NCBI GenBank assembly: GCA_001949185.1
Contig: BDGG01000006.1
Coordinates: 1,733,657 to 1,797,656 of the forward strand
Reading direction: 5' to 3'
Origin: Ramazzottius varieornatus
Taxonomy: Eukaryota > Tardigrada > Eutardigrada > Parachela > Ramazzottiidae
Length of the DNA stretch: 64,000 nucleotides
Below the pieces are notes generated by a model that made no database searches, was not told the origin of the DNA, and saw nothing but the letters and a program-made list of their open reading frames with translations. The number at the start of each line of letters is the position of its first letter. The first letter of the stretch is position 1. Position numbers and translations under genes: made by a program. Positions 1-11,689 of this stretch are shown here, in pieces.

Positions 1-363
1 CAGCGGACCGTCTGTCCGATGACAGAATACCGGCACTATATGATCTTTTTGTTCGAGCTTATTCAAGTTTTTAACTTCGTTCACGCAAGGTCGATCCGAT
101 TGTCTTCCTTTAAGGACGAACGACCATAAGGCAATTTTCAGAAGCTTTTAAGTTCTATGTATAGCCGAGCGCCACTTTTCAGCACGTAGTGATATTTCTG
201 AGACTGTTTTCATTGAATTCGGCCGTGGCTTTTTGATCTCCACAGCGCGACGCTCGAACAGCGAATGAGCTCCCCACTTATTTGATTTTGTCCGGCGGAC
301 TTGGCGGTGCCAACCTCTGGATATTTTCCCCAGTTTTGGTTGGAGGACAATCAACAATTGACC
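1..363. other. 5' flank of the M13 peptidase gene, no gene seen
   Basis: I see no coding region or repeat in this stretch. It ends at the first good ATG of the M13 peptidase gene and so probably holds its promoter and 5' UTR. No clear TATA box is visible. Confidence 0.4.
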
Positions 364-3300
364 ATGATTCGCCGCAGCGGAGATAGGGATTTTTGTTTTG
401 AAATGTTGGGAAGTATTCAACTGTTCGTCACATACTGCTCATTACTTCAATTACTTCAGTTATGTTCGGGTTTCTTTACTGTATCCGCCCAAATGAGGGA
501 TGTTCCCAGTGGCGTTACTGTCGTACCGCTTAACATTAACACCACTTTGGTATCGGTGCCCGGAAATTCCAGGAAGCTAGAGATTTGCTCGACGGGTGCA
601 TGCATATCTTTGGGTAAGTGTGCACAATAATTGCGTAGGGAATAATCATGACCAATAATTATGACCAACAATTATGACCACCAAACTGGCAAACTGGAGT
701 ACCGCTAAACTGATCACACGTGGTAAATTTACAGCGAACCAGTTCTTATCGGCGGTAAACTTTTCCGTGGATCCATGCGACGATTTTCAAGCCTTCTCCT
801 GCGGCAACTATATTGCAAGGCATCCTGTCAGCGGGTCGGAACAAGCTTCTGTTACTGGGGATGTGGGTATCGAAGCCATCAATAAAATCAAAGGTACAAA
901 CGCACTTTGGGATTCTTGTTTCATTTCACGACAATTATTCCATAGCGATGCTGCAACTTACACCATATGACAACTACGTATACGACCAGATGGACGCGGA
1001 AGTCAAAGTGAAAAGAGCTTACCAGCAATGCGTCAGTAACCGTAAGTCGGGACGCAGAGACTTGACCATTCTAGTCCGGTTTCGTGCAAGAAGCTAGTGC
1101 AAAATAGTTTTTTGCTTCGAGGACTTTCCGAATCGTTCAACGCGGATGCATTACTGACGTACATGGGAGCGATTCTGCCCGGAGGATGGCCAATGATTAC
1201 CCCTAACTGGGATCCTGCGCAGTTCGATCTCTTTTCCGTGGTTCTGAATGCGGCAGTATACGGCGTCCAGCCGTTCTTCGTTACGGAGGTTGTTGCGGAT
1301 TTCACCAACCCAACCCAAAACCTTCTTATCTTCGCTCAGCCTTCGACTTTTGCATCAAAAGACACGTTGAACAGTGAAGATGGGTCAGGGGTAACATCGT
1401 CTTACCTTCAAAAGGTTGTTGAGACCACGCAGCTAATTCCCAGCAACACCAGCGGACCTCGTCCGGCGTCCGCCATTCTAAACGACGCGATCGACATCGT
1501 CAACCTCGAAAAAAACATCGCGCTCGTAAGCCAGACTGCTACAGTAGATAGTTTTAACGTTTGCGAGCAAGAAAACGGATTTGATGGATCAGATCGCTTT
1601 CCCAAGTGGCGCACACTGCCAATAGCACTGATATGCGCCACTTCGGAAACAATCAAACTCAATGCTGTAGTGGCGCAAGCTTGCAGCCGTTAACACCAGG
1701 AACCTGCGCCACTTGGTGATGCAGTTCCCGGTTGGCATCTACAGTAAAACCAGACGTTTAAGGAAGGGTTTTGTAGGCAGGACTCAACTTTGGACAGCAG
1801 GAGGACATTTCACTTGCCACAAATAAGACCACGCTCGGATCATTTCAAGACGGGGCGCTGAAACGGTCTAGCTTGTTTCAACGATTCATTGAATTTCACA
1901 GAGCTTTGCTCGCCATCGCCAATGTGACTTTTCGAATCGACAGAAACACAGTAGTTGTTCCGCTTACGTTTGACGTCTTCGTTGGTCTGGACCAGATCGT
2001 CGCTTCCTTAGAAGCTATGGGCGACGAAGGCAAACGGCGGCTGGCGAATTACATTGGCTGGCAGCTGATCAACGCCAATGTCCCATACTTGTCGAGAGAC
2101 GTCCAGGAACTTCACGAAAATCACCTACGGAGGATCAGAGTGCTGAAAGAAGACAGTCCGCCAGTTGCGAACATAACCGAAAGCAAGTGTATCGGGACAA
2201 TGCAAAGCATGCTACCCTTGGCTCTCGAAACTCTCTATGTCAGAAAGTATGTTCCTGCGGACCTTCAGCCAAAGGTATCTTGTTTCAGTCCACTACCTTT
2301 CCAAAGCCGTGGCCGTTTAGATCTCTGGACTAACTGGGAAGAGTTCTAGGTTGCCATGTTGATTACTGACACCAAGTTAGGTTTCGCTGATCTGTTGCGG
2401 GAAGCCACCTGGATGGAAAACGCAACCAAGATCCTTGCTCTACAAAAGCTCGACAACATGCTTAATTTCGTGGCTTTCTCCAATGAGGTTGTTAATAACA
2501 AAAGTGCGGTAAACACAGAATACAGCCAGGTAGAGTAGATGCACCAGTACTGTCACCTTCCATCGGTTTTGCGCTTGGTTCAGCCGCACACGTTCGCATC
2601 TTCGTAGGTCAAAATCGGCACAACGTTCTTTGATACAGTCCAAACCATTATGAGGTATTTGGTTATCAAAAACTTGAAGAGCCTGGATAGAGTCAACGTC
2701 AGACTGGATCCGTTCGCCAATCCTGTTGACATTACTCAAGCCAACGCCTACAACGATTTTGTCCAGAACATCATATGTACAGTACTTGCTATACAGTACA
2801 CTTCTATTGCAATCATCTGGTTAGGCGGTCCTTGATTTCTCATCCATGTGGCTATGTTTCCGTTTCTAGTTATCCTTGCGGGTATCCTGGCCCCTCCTTT
2901 TTATGACCCTCAAGTTCCTCAGTATGTGAACTACGGAGCTACCGGAGGCGTCATAGGTCATGAGGTCACCCACGGATTCGACACAACAGGTAGGCTCTCG
3001 AAAAGAACACTGGGATGGATCAGTTTTACTGTCACCTTACTGTCAATATTTGCGAACGAGGCTCTAAAAGCCGGCAGGACCGAAAATGGTGTTTCCTGTT
3101 GCTTTACAGTCCGGTCGCTCGAAATCCGTACCAAATTTTCGGATATCAGTTTTGGGCCCACTGTACATTCATCATATTACATGGCAAGCTACTTTAAGTG
3201 CTAGAATTACCGGTACACAACACACGCATTGCACCGTGCTTTAACTGGTGTGATCAAGGAATCAAGCTGCAAATAACACACTGCGTGGGCATGGCACGAA

Positions 3301-3938
3301 GTGGGGTTGAATTTGAATGACTTTCGCGTTGTAGAAAATTTGGTACGGATTCGGGCGACCGGACTGTGGTGATGCAAGTGACGTCCATTTTTTGCAGGAG
3401 CTCTGTTTGACCAGAATCAAATTCTTCGCGTTTGGTGGGACAATGCAACGCTACAAGCTTTCAAGGAAAGAAGCAAAGGCGTCATCCAGCAGTTTAATGG
3501 TTTCTGTACACCGGGCATTGGTTGTGTGAACGGTGAGCTCACTGTTGATGAGAATATTGCTGACATCGGTGGACTCAAGGCTGCTTATCGGGTACAAAAT
3601 AACAGGCTTCACCAACTCGAAGCACGCAATGTACAGTGAAGTGTCCTTTACAGGCATACTTTGAGTACTTCCTTGACCGTGTGTCAGGGGTTCCCGAGCC
3701 TCATCTGCCTGGCTTCGAGGACTTCACTCCCGAACAAATGTTTTTCCTGTCGTACGGTATCACATGGTGTGGAGTCTATGGACCAGATCGGGCTAGGTTC
3801 TTACTCCTGAACGACAACCACAGTCCAGACAAGTTTCGCATAAACGGTCCAGTGGCCGACTTACCCGAGTTCTCAAGGGCTTATAATTGCCCTGTGGGAT
3901 CGAAGATGAACCCAGCCCAGAAATTTTCTGTTTGGTGA
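364..3938 (+). CDS. Neprilysin-like M13 zinc metallopeptidase, multi-exon
   Basis: M13 (neprilysin/ECE) endopeptidases are type II membrane or secreted ectoenzymes that cut small peptides. ATG at 364 (accATG) or 403 precedes a hydrophobic signal or anchor segment ([20 protein letters not shown]). About ten exons can be joined: 364-613, 735-893, 946-~1041, ~1097-1525, ~1810-2273, ~2355-2530, ~2645-2770, ~2872-2990, ~3404-3594 and 3656-3938. Family hallmarks appear in order: the N-terminal Cys pair (CSTGAC), [14 protein letters not shown], the substrate-binding NAY, zinc motif HEVTH (in [13 protein letters not shown]) near 2960, the third zinc ligand in ENIADIGG near 3555, and HSPDKFRI near the end. 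The C-terminus reads NPAQKFSVW, where the family normally has a Cys four residues from the end. The join between exons 3 and 4 (about 1041-1100) does not settle cleanly in phase. Intron 4 carries two hairpin repeats. The catalytic residues look intact, so I infer an active enzyme. Confidence 0.85.
1601..1717. repeat. Paired AAGTGGCGCAC hairpin repeat, intron of M13 gene
   Basis: There are two successive imperfect palindromes of about 45-50 bp (1603-1645 and 1668-1717). Each begins with a variant of AAGTGGCGCAC and ends with its reverse complement. The left flank reads GATCGCTTTCCC, as at several other copies in the window. Confidence 0.8.
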
Positions 3939-4642
3939 TGTGCGTATCGTAACGTCTAGATTATTTCTTTCCTACGAGTATATATAAGACCTCGTATGCT
4001 TATCAAGGCGAGCGATCAAATGTACAGATTTTCGCGGATGGACACACCTTTTTGTGGGCCTAGCAACACAGATGATTTATTTGTTGGTGCGAAACGGTAT
4101 CCAGTACTGGCCTGATCACCGGCCTGGACAAAGTTTCCGGCCACTGGCCGAAAGCAGCGGCAGCCAGCAAAACTGCTCAATTAATCGAACCGTTGCCGCT
4201 GTCGGCCGGTGGCTGGAAATTTTGTCCAGGCCGGTGGCCGGAAATTTTGTTCAGGCCGATAATAAGGCTAGGCGCGTGAAGTCAAGTGAGTCCACCGTTG
4301 AAATCGATAAAACCCTGGTGATAAAAGGCGGCTGTGTCTCATGAACCGTTCCCCCGTAGAGTAACGTGGGCGCCCACACCGATAAACTAAGATACGAGCT
4401 GTCCTAAACAGGATCCTACTGACGCTAAAGAGTGGTGCCTGATTCCAGGGCCGTAAAATACGTTGTTAAATTTATTGGTCATTTTCAACAAAACGAGGTC
4501 TTACACGGAAGAGCACTCTTTGTAAAGGAAGGTGTGTTTCATAACGCTCCCTAAAATTAAACCAGTGTATGAAATATGTTACACAATTCGTGGAAAAACG
4601 AGTGGTGGGTTTGTCTTTTTGACCTACTAGTCACCGAGAACA
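3939..4642. repeat. Spacer with an inverted-repeat element at 4121-4257
   Basis: No gene is seen. At 4121-4165 a roughly 40-bp arm (starting GGCCTGGACAAAGTTTCCGG) is matched by its near-perfect reverse complement at 4193-4232, around a short A/T-rich loop. A partial direct copy of the right arm follows (4233-4257, ending GGAAATTTTGTTCAGGCC). This is probably a small foldback or MITE. No target duplication was found. Confidence 0.55.
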
Positions 4643-4644
4643 TA

Positions 4645-4766
4645 CTGTAATGCTTCTTGAATCTCACGCACTTACGTCAAACCCTTTGTGCACTATATGA
4701 GTCACTACACCCGTAAAAGTGGCGCGCATGGTGACGTCAGTGCGTGAGATTCAAGAAGCATTACAG
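4645..4766. mobile_element. 122-bp mariner-like MITE with TA target duplication
   Basis: Near-perfect terminal inverted repeats of about 36 bp begin CTGTAATGCTTCTTGAATCT. They are flanked on both sides by the dinucleotide TA (4643-4644 and 4767-4768), as expected for Tc1/mariner insertion. The central region is short and non-coding. Related termini occur near 7061 and at the ends of the larger element at 22742-23915, so this is one member of a dispersed family. Confidence 0.7.
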
Positions 4767-4768
4767 TA

Positions 4769-6048
4769 CGTCAGATGGAACGAACGCACTGCTGTCGTGA
4801 TAAATCATGGCCATTTTTCTCGTCAAAACATTCGTCTTACGGAGAGGTACGTACGTAAACCGCTCAGGCGCCCAATGCTGAGAGGTTTGGGCGCAGGCCG
4901 AGATCGATATTTCCGCAAAATAAAATCTATCGTAAGTGGCAAAATGGCGTATGACATCTGAACTAGTTATCTGATCGGCCAGATTTGGACAGGAGATGGA
5001 GATGAGACTCCCAGCCATATGCATCCAATCCGGCACTTTCTGTCATTAAGCACTGGCACCAAACGGGCTCCAACTTTGAAAAGGGTCCACAGAGGGGCAA
5101 TTGCTGGCTGGACCGGATGCATGGGGCTGGGAATCTCATGCACCGTCTCCTGTCCTTGACTACAGGAGATCACCAGTGTCAAGTTAATCCGGTTCGGAGC
5201 AATAAGGCAAGTTATGCGATACTGATCAACAGACAGACCAAAACAGAGACAAAGCTGCAGTGTAGTGATGGATATTCGGAGATAGCTCGATGAAGCAGGA
5301 AATAATGCAGAGATAGATGTACGACCTGGTGGACTTAAAACTCGCTTGGGGACACAATTTTCACTCGAAGACGCGTAAACAGGTGTTTGATTTCCGCGCG
5401 ACGACGGACAGCACGGATTCTTGAACAACCTTCTCGTGCAACCTCGGCATGTGTGCTTGTGACTACAAGGAGCGAAAACCACGCATGGTCTTCGCCTCAA
5501 ATAAACCACACAATCCTGAGAACAAATCTTTTAAGTGAGGGCGGCCGACCTGTTGACACTTCTCCTTGAACTTATCATACTCACCATTAGCAGGCTCCAG
5601 AACATCTTCCATCATTTCGACCAATTGGTCCACTTTACCTTTGGCTTCGCTGCCTAAGACGTCATCCAGGTCAGTGGACGCTGCGGGCGCCGCCGACACA
5701 CTACCCATCTTGCTGGTTCTCTTCGCTTCATTTCCACTGGCGCCTTTCCGAAAGAAGACCCGTTCTGTGTACCTCGTTTCACGCTAACACACGTCTCTGA
5801 AAGATCCAACCAAAGTAATAAGTTTCACTCCTTGACTACGTCATAGCAAAACCAAGTTAACAGAGAGTGTGCGGTAAAATGTCAGGTTACTTCCATAGGT
5901 CAAGCAAACGTAGAAAAAAGCCAAAGATGCCGCTCTACAGCATGACAAGCTGTCACGTGACGTTAGAGGACGTCTGTGTTTACCATACGCAAACCACCAA
6001 ACATCTCGTTCAACCATGTGAAAATCGCTAGTGTGATGCATTCAAGGA
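4769..6048. other. Spacer, no gene recognised
   Basis: Several open frames exist on both strands but none resembles a known protein. The minus-strand frame around 5463-5708 (containing DLDDVLGSEAKGKVDQLVEM) has a helical, protein-like composition. It could be a short exon, but I cannot connect it to flanking exons. Confidence 0.3.
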
Positions 6049-6056
6049 GAGAGAAG

Positions 6057-6682
6057 TAGTGCTGGCAACGATACGGTATACCGATATCGTATCGAAATAT
6101 ACCGAATCTTTGCGATAAAATATGTGGCAGATATCATATCGAAGAAATCGATATGTGACTCATATCGAATAACACCATCAGCAAAATCGATATGCCGCGA
6201 TACGATTTCGATATATCGTTATTTTGCTGAAGGGCAAACTCGGCAATTATATCACATTTACTAAAGACTACAGTTGATTTCAAAGCCTTGATCCCTGCCA
6301 CGGTATGCCGAGCAGGCGAGCACGCTCCGCCCATTCGGTTTTGGTACTAATTGTATCCAGGTTTCCATGTATTTGAAGTCCTGGACTCTTGGTACTACCA
6401 CATCTTTGCTGTATCCGACGCTTTCGATCTTACTAATACTTGATGTGGAAATCGGCTTCTTGGGTTCTTGGCCTTGAACCCAGTGGAATTCTGAAAAAAC
6501 TCTAATTGAAAAAATATCGATATATCGCTGCGATATGATACAGTATATCGAAAATACGGTATGGGGAAAATATTATATCGAAATATCGATACCGAACGAA
6601 TATCGAATACCGCGATAAAATACCTGCGGATCTTTTATCGGAAAATATCGTATCGAATTTTATTGTATTTTTGCCAGCACTA
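6057..6682. mobile_element. Non-autonomous hAT element (626 bp) rich in CGATATCG
   Basis: The ends are 12-bp terminal inverted repeats, TAGTGCTGGCAA at 6057-6068 and TTGCCAGCACTA at 6671-6682. They are flanked by a perfect 8-bp target-site duplication GAGAGAAG (6049-6056 and 6683-6690), the length typical of hAT insertion. Both subterminal regions are packed with CGATA/CGATATCG variants. No transposase is visible inside. The clean duplication suggests a fairly recent insertion. Confidence 0.85.
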
Positions 6683-6690
6683 GAGAGAAG

Positions 6691-7600
6691 TGTTAGTGTA
6701 AAGCAACAACAACCGCGTTACCGCGGCCACTTTTCAACAAACCCAGCAAGATTGCTTCACCAAGTGACGCACGCTTTCAGTCATCGACACCTAAAATGTG
6801 CACCCACCAGAGAAAGCAGTGTTGCTCCAATGACTTTTTCGATTTTAATTGCAATCACAATTAATCGGAATTCAGCTCGCATCAGCAGTTGAGATTATTT
6901 CAATTGTTGCGGTTCATTTCTGAGATCTCATTATTCCCGAAATATCGTGTTCTAAAGCAACTTAAGCCCACGTTTCCATAAGCTTGGAATGGATGTTGGA
7001 TGTTTAGCTGAGAACATGTTGTACTCAAGGCACTAAAAACGGATACGCTGATGGAAGCAGGTATTGTAATGCTTCCTGAAGCCTTGCGCGTACGTCGTCA
7101 TACACGCAAAACATACCTTAGGGTGTCGATAGTTGGAAAATATCGGGACAAGGGTTGAACTTCGCGCGTACATCGATGCACCGCGCGTGATTCGCAAAAC
7201 ACAACTGTAAGCCTCGTACTTTCTCCGTCGTGCGACGTGCACATACGCATACATGTTCGCCCAATCACGCGCCACAGACACCCAGAAACTCCGATACTTG
7301 GGACACCCACGTGCGTTGTACCGCGCTGTAGAGCGCAAATTAAATAATTTGAATAGTCACATTGCTTATTTTAATTACCTATTTTTTATTTTTTCCGTTT
7401 TCGGAATTCTAATACAATTCCAGTTAATATTGGAATTACCCAGCTCAGGATTCCCAAATTCAATTGTCATATTGGAATTAACAACGGTCGTTTTCGGCCA
7501 TTTTTAATTATCAATTGTAATGATCGGAGCAACACTGAGAGAAAGCAATCTAGTCGAGTTCATTTGATTGAACTGATACAATGTACACTCCATTGCAAGC
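6691..7600. repeat. Spacer of degraded repeats
   Basis: No gene is recognised. The parts around 6800-6890 and 7330-7545 are AT-rich and share short motifs (AATTGGAATT, and GGAGCAACACTGA or its complement) with 17120-17230 and 20940-21090. This suggests fragments of one old repeat family. Near 7061-7100 lies one terminus (TTGTAATGCTTCCTGAAGCC) of the mariner-like MITE family, with no matching partner end. Confidence 0.4.
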
Positions 7601-7603
7601 TTA

Positions 7604-8134
7604 CAAAGGGGATTATGCCTGTCCCGACGCGCCGATAGTCAAACCGACCCGGCCAAACTATAGAAGAGAGTGTCTTCCACAATCCGAGCTAGGTAGCTAA
7701 ATTCCCCGACGATCCTGGAATGAACTATAGGATTCGGAAATGATAGTCCGTTGACCGCTCCAGTATGCCGTGATGACGTAAAGCTCTTTGATTGTGAGTG
7801 TTAATTGTAGACAGTACAAACAAGCCGCTCAGCTGATCAGCAGGATGACCGAACAGCGTCCCTACACTAGCTAAAGATGCCCCACAGCAAACCATCCAGT
7901 CCGAATCTGACGCAACAGCTGATCGACTGAGTTGCAATCTGTTCAATCAAACTCCCAATCAAAGAGCTTACGTCACTGTTGCAGTTTAGGTTCGTCACTT
8001 CCGAGTCCTGTAGTGTGTTCCAGGATCGTCGGGGGGATTTAGCTACCTAGCTCAGATTATAGAAGACATTCTCTTCTATAGTTTGGCCGGGTCGGTTTGA
8101 GTATCGGGACGTCGGGACAGACATAATCCCCTTG
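7604..8134. mobile_element. 531-bp foldback DNA transposon, possible TTA duplication
   Basis: Long inverted arms of about 115 bp (7604-7720 and 8018-8134) match closely. The outer ends read CAAAGGGGATTATG and its near-complement. Shorter inner arms (about 7770-7800 and 7958-7982, GACGTAAAGCTCTTTGATTG) are also complementary, so most of the element can fold on itself. Both sides are flanked by TTA, which would fit the 3-bp duplication of PIF/Harbinger elements. The superfamily assignment is inference. No coding sequence is visible. Confidence 0.7.
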
Positions 8135-8760
8135 TTAGATATCACTGGCCAGCTCGAGGAGAGAAAGGCGAACAAAAGTTCGAAAAGACAGCTGCCATTG
8201 CGACAGAAGATACATTTTGAATTCGTAAGAGAACCAAGGCAGATCACATAAATATTAACAGCAGCAAGAAGAGGAAGAAAAGGTTCCACACAATACTTAG
8301 ACCAGATCAAAGATTTGAAAAGCATGTCGGATGCTGGCTATACAAAAAGTACCTCACCAAAAGCATCAGCATCCACACACACCATAATACCGTCCAACGA
8401 AAATCATACATTGGCATAACAGTGGACCCACCGCAAAGCTCGATTTCGCAACAATGAGAGAGAAAATGTTTCTTTTTTTCTCGGAATTTAGTCATCATAA
8501 ACAATGGTACAAAACCCGGAAAGAGAAAGAGAATAGAGTGTGTATCCCAATCGAGCTAAGCAGCAGGTCCCTCTGGCAAAAAACGAGAATGAACATTACA
8601 AAAAGGGGGCGAACGCTAAAGGCTTCCCCATCACAAGGCAGCGTGAAAGGCCTCTTGGATCAGTGCTTGGCTTCCGTTTCTCCAAAGAAGTACTTTCCTT
8701 GAGTGACGGTTATGGGCCGCGAGGTGTTGGTCCGTGCTGACTGAGCGACGTACGAATTAG

Positions 8761-8949
8761 AAGGTCCTGCTACCGCTCGTCCGGACTGACGAGCGGACTC
8801 TGTCATTCTTGCGGGAACGACAGGTGGCGCTGGCTTGGATGGAAGGGGAGGAAAGGCGCCTGGAGTCTGCAGCTTCCATGCTGCAACAAGAAGAGCAACT
8901 TAGAACCTTAACTATCGACATGCACATGAGTGACAGGGTCAACCACTGA
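8761..8949 (+). CDS. Possible last exon, short coiled-coil segment, unrecognised
   Basis: An open frame follows an AG (8759-8760) and runs 62 codons to TGA at 8947. The translation is charged and helical (for example ALAWMEGEERRLESAASMLQ, then QQEEQLRTLTIDM), typical of a coiled coil. The frame at 8540-8740 on the same strand, with basic residues, might be an upstream exon. The piece could come from a Myb/SANT-type DNA-transposon ORF or from a host gene. I do not recognise it and the exon is not proven. Confidence 0.25.
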   Translation, partial: KVLLPLVRTDERTLSFLRERQVALAWMEGEERRLESAASMLQQEEQLRTLTIDMHMSDRVNH

Positions 8950-8999
8950 AAAGTCCATAAAAAAATTTTGGTTGGGAAACTAACAGCATTTGTTATTTC

Positions 9000-9190
9000 T
9001 AGTGGCGCACGTTTTCATGACTAGCGGCTGAGCGCGTGCGCCACATGGAGGGCGGTCTTGTAGAGTTCCCAATGGCGCATGTTCCCAGTGTCAATAGCCC
9101 AGAAATGCGCTACTTGAAAACGTGATCTCGCTAAGTTCTCAAGTGGCGCACGCTTTCATTGTTAACGGTTTGGAAAAAGTGCGCCACTTG
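9000..9190. repeat. Three AAGTGGCGCAC hairpins in tandem
   Basis: Palindromes lie at about 9000-9047, 9070-9116 and 9139-9190. The third is the best preserved. They lie just downstream of the casein kinase gene. Confidence 0.8.
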
Positions 9191-9370
9191 ACATGACGCT
9201 CTTCTACGTTTGGTTTGCCGTCTTCCGAAATATCATGGCAAGGTGCGGCGAATATAGGCGTACTTGAACGTTGTTTTCGTGGTTCTGTCGGGTTATTTTA
9301 CGGCTGGAAACATTTTCATTCGCAACTTTGATCCGATACATACTTTATGGGTGTTTATTGCCACGTTAGC

Positions 9371-11686
9371 TCAACGTCCAGTGTCATAAAGCGTCGTATC
9401 AAAACAGCAAGCAACAAGGCGTACAAGGTATGGAAGGTACTTACGTCCGGTATGTTCCGCTTTGGGTGAGTCAAGCTCCCGTTTCACACGCAGGCCATCG
9501 ACGACATTGCTGTCAGGCATGTCGCAGTCTTTCCTCTGCGCTCCCATCGTCCCACCATTCACCACTGAGCCCTACAACACGATCTCATAACCAACGAAGC
9601 CCGAACAGAAAAAGGAAGCTTGATGAGTAAACGCATTCAGAAACAGCAAAAGCGTCACATGAATTCACCAGGATCGCTTTCCTAAATGGCGCCCAGTCTT
9701 ATTGCTGTTAGACGATAGCGCGCGGCACTTGGGAAAACAATCGTGTTGGTCTTTCAAGTGGCGCGCGTTCTCATCTAACAGCCACAAAAGGTTGCGCCAC
9801 TTCAGACGACGATCTGCGTGAAATCATTTATCGGCGTTTCAATAGTGGAGGGAACTTACGGAGTTGGCTTTGGTGTTCCAGTCAAAGACATAGTCGTAGG
9901 TAAAGCCGTTCTTGTGGAAAAGCGCCCGGAACATTTGTCGTAGGTACAAATAGTCCGGCTTGGCGTCGAACTCTACGCCACGGCAGTGCTCGATGTACTT
10001 GCAAAACTCATCTGCAAGACATATCGAAAGTATTCATTTAAGAAATTGCAAGTCAAATGACAAGATAAAGGAACCGACTGGAAACAGAATAAACGGAAAA
10101 GGTTGAAGAGTTGGGAGGAAAGAAGGGGAGACTTACTTGGGCAGTCTTGGCAGAGTTCGGCGACGGAAGTGCCGACTTTCTTCTCACTAATCTTGTCGTA
10201 CTTTTGCCGTTTGGTGTTGGCTTTCAGGCCTTGCCACGGCAGCGAGCCACGTTGAAAGTACATGAGCACATAGCCCAGTGCCTCCAAGTCATCGCGGCGA
10301 CTTTGTTCTGCATGGAGAAAGTTCTCGCTATTACAAATGTACATCATGCAATGTATACACTCAACAATGCGAACCTTGTTAAAGGTTCTCAACCCCGGCC
10401 GACACTCAGCGCGGTAATTTATGTGTGAGTATGGTGTATGGATGAGAAGTCATGAGACGACTTACCGATGCCTCGGTGAGTGTTGATCGATGCATAGCGC
10501 GCCGTGCCGGTCAGGTTCTTGTTTTCCTTATACTGAATGTGCAGGTGAGTCTTTGGATCACGATACTTTTTGGCCAGCCCGAAATCAATTATGTAAACCA
10601 GATTGCCTTTTTTCCCCAGGCCCTAAAAAGGTGACAAGTTTCGAGCACAATCAGATAATTACATCGTAAATACAGCCTCAAGGAACCCATTGGCAAACAG
10701 AAATTCCCATCAACGAAAATTTTCGACCGTTTTCCACGATTTTTTCGTGAAAACAAAATGGGGAAAATCGCAGGAAAAAAAATAAAGAAATCAGCTTTTT
10801 AGCAAAAATTCCGAAAAGACTTTTCATGAATTTGAAGAGAGGAAGCACGTACCATCAGAAAGTTGTCGGGTTTGATATCACGGTGAATCAAGTTCTTGCT
10901 GTGGACATACTCGATCCTTGAGATCTGTAAACAAGAAGCGCACTCTCAACTTTGCTTTGGGAACATTCTCCTGACGCCACAAATTCCGGTCGGAACACGA
11001 CACGACTTCTTCCACCCACTTTGGCGCTTAGTCACAACCCACACCTTTCGCCTAACAAGCAAGTTATTACCAGTTGGTCGGCCAAGAGTAGGACTGTCTT
11101 GAGCGAGAACTTGCGTCCACAAAAGTTGAAGAGATCTTCCAGGCTGGGTCCCAGCAGCTCCATCACCAAAACGTGATAGTCGCCTTCCGCTCCACACCAT
11201 TTTACTTGCGGAATACCCACTGCAAAAAGAGAAACCACCCCAGTGTACGTAGTAGATATTTCCAGCAATGAGACATGGGCAAATGGCTTGACCCAGATTG
11301 AATTCCCAAGTGACGCACACTTTCAGCTAGCAACACTGGCAAAGTGCGGCACTTGAGACAGCCATCTGGATCAGTTCCTTTGGCCCCGTTTCAAATGTAT
11401 TTTTCTTACCTCCGCCCTGCATTATTCGATAGAATTTGCTCTCGATATGCAACTGTGGATGCTTCGTCCGATGATATTCCAGTTTGATGGCCACCTCTTC
11501 TCCCGTCGACACATTCGTTCCTGGCGAAAAAAGAACTATTCAGGGACTATCCTAGCCTATCTTGTAAATTTTGTGGGACAAAAAGTGAATTTTACCCAAG
11601 TAAATATCGCCAAATGAACCACCGCCAATCTTTCTTCCCAGCCGATATTTTCCTCCCACTCTCAGCTCCATCGATGCCACGTCCAT
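9371..11686 (-). CDS. CSNK1A1: Casein kinase 1 alpha (CK1 Ser/Thr kinase)
   Basis: CK1 alpha is a constitutively active Ser/Thr kinase acting in Wnt, Hedgehog and circadian pathways. ATG at 11686 gives [20 protein letters not shown], matching the family start. Exons are 11596-11686, 11410-11520, 11071-11219, 10853-10924, 10466-10622, 10137-10307, 9860-10011 and a tail exon 9371-9571. All phases agree. The motifs present are the glycine loop [13 protein letters not shown] lysine (VAIKLEYHR), [12 protein letters not shown], catalytic [13 protein letters not shown] (IDFGLAKKY), [19 protein letters not shown] and LPWQGLKA. These are clearly CK1 alpha-like rather than delta/epsilon. The conserved part is 301 codons. 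The divergent tail ends near 9371 unless a further intron starts at the strong donor (GAC|GTAAGT) near 9447. The region around the tail and the intron near 11305 contain hairpin repeats. Confidence 0.9.
9682..9803. repeat. Paired hairpin repeat in last CK1 intron
   Basis: Two palindromes of the AAGTGGCGCAC family (9682-9733 and 9754-9803) sit in the last intron of the casein kinase gene. The left flank reads GGATCGCTTTCC and the right flank GACGATCTG, both shared with other copies. Confidence 0.8.
11305..11356. repeat. Single hairpin repeat in CK1 intron
   Basis: One copy of the AAGTGGCGCAC palindrome lies in the intron between the second and third CK1 exons. The arms are CAAGTGACGCACACTTTCAG and AAAGTGCGGCACTTG. 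Confidence 0.75.
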
Positions 11687-11689
11687 GTT

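Noticed and set aside
3979-3993. TATATATAAG sequence after the M13 gene, resembling a TATA box
   Set aside because: No coding region follows within reach, and AT-rich decamers like this are expected by chance in spacer DNA.
4967-5509. 180-codon minus-strand open frame
   Set aside because: Cys/Arg/Ser-rich composition without any recognisable motif or good splice context. It is probably a chance frame in repeat-rich DNA.
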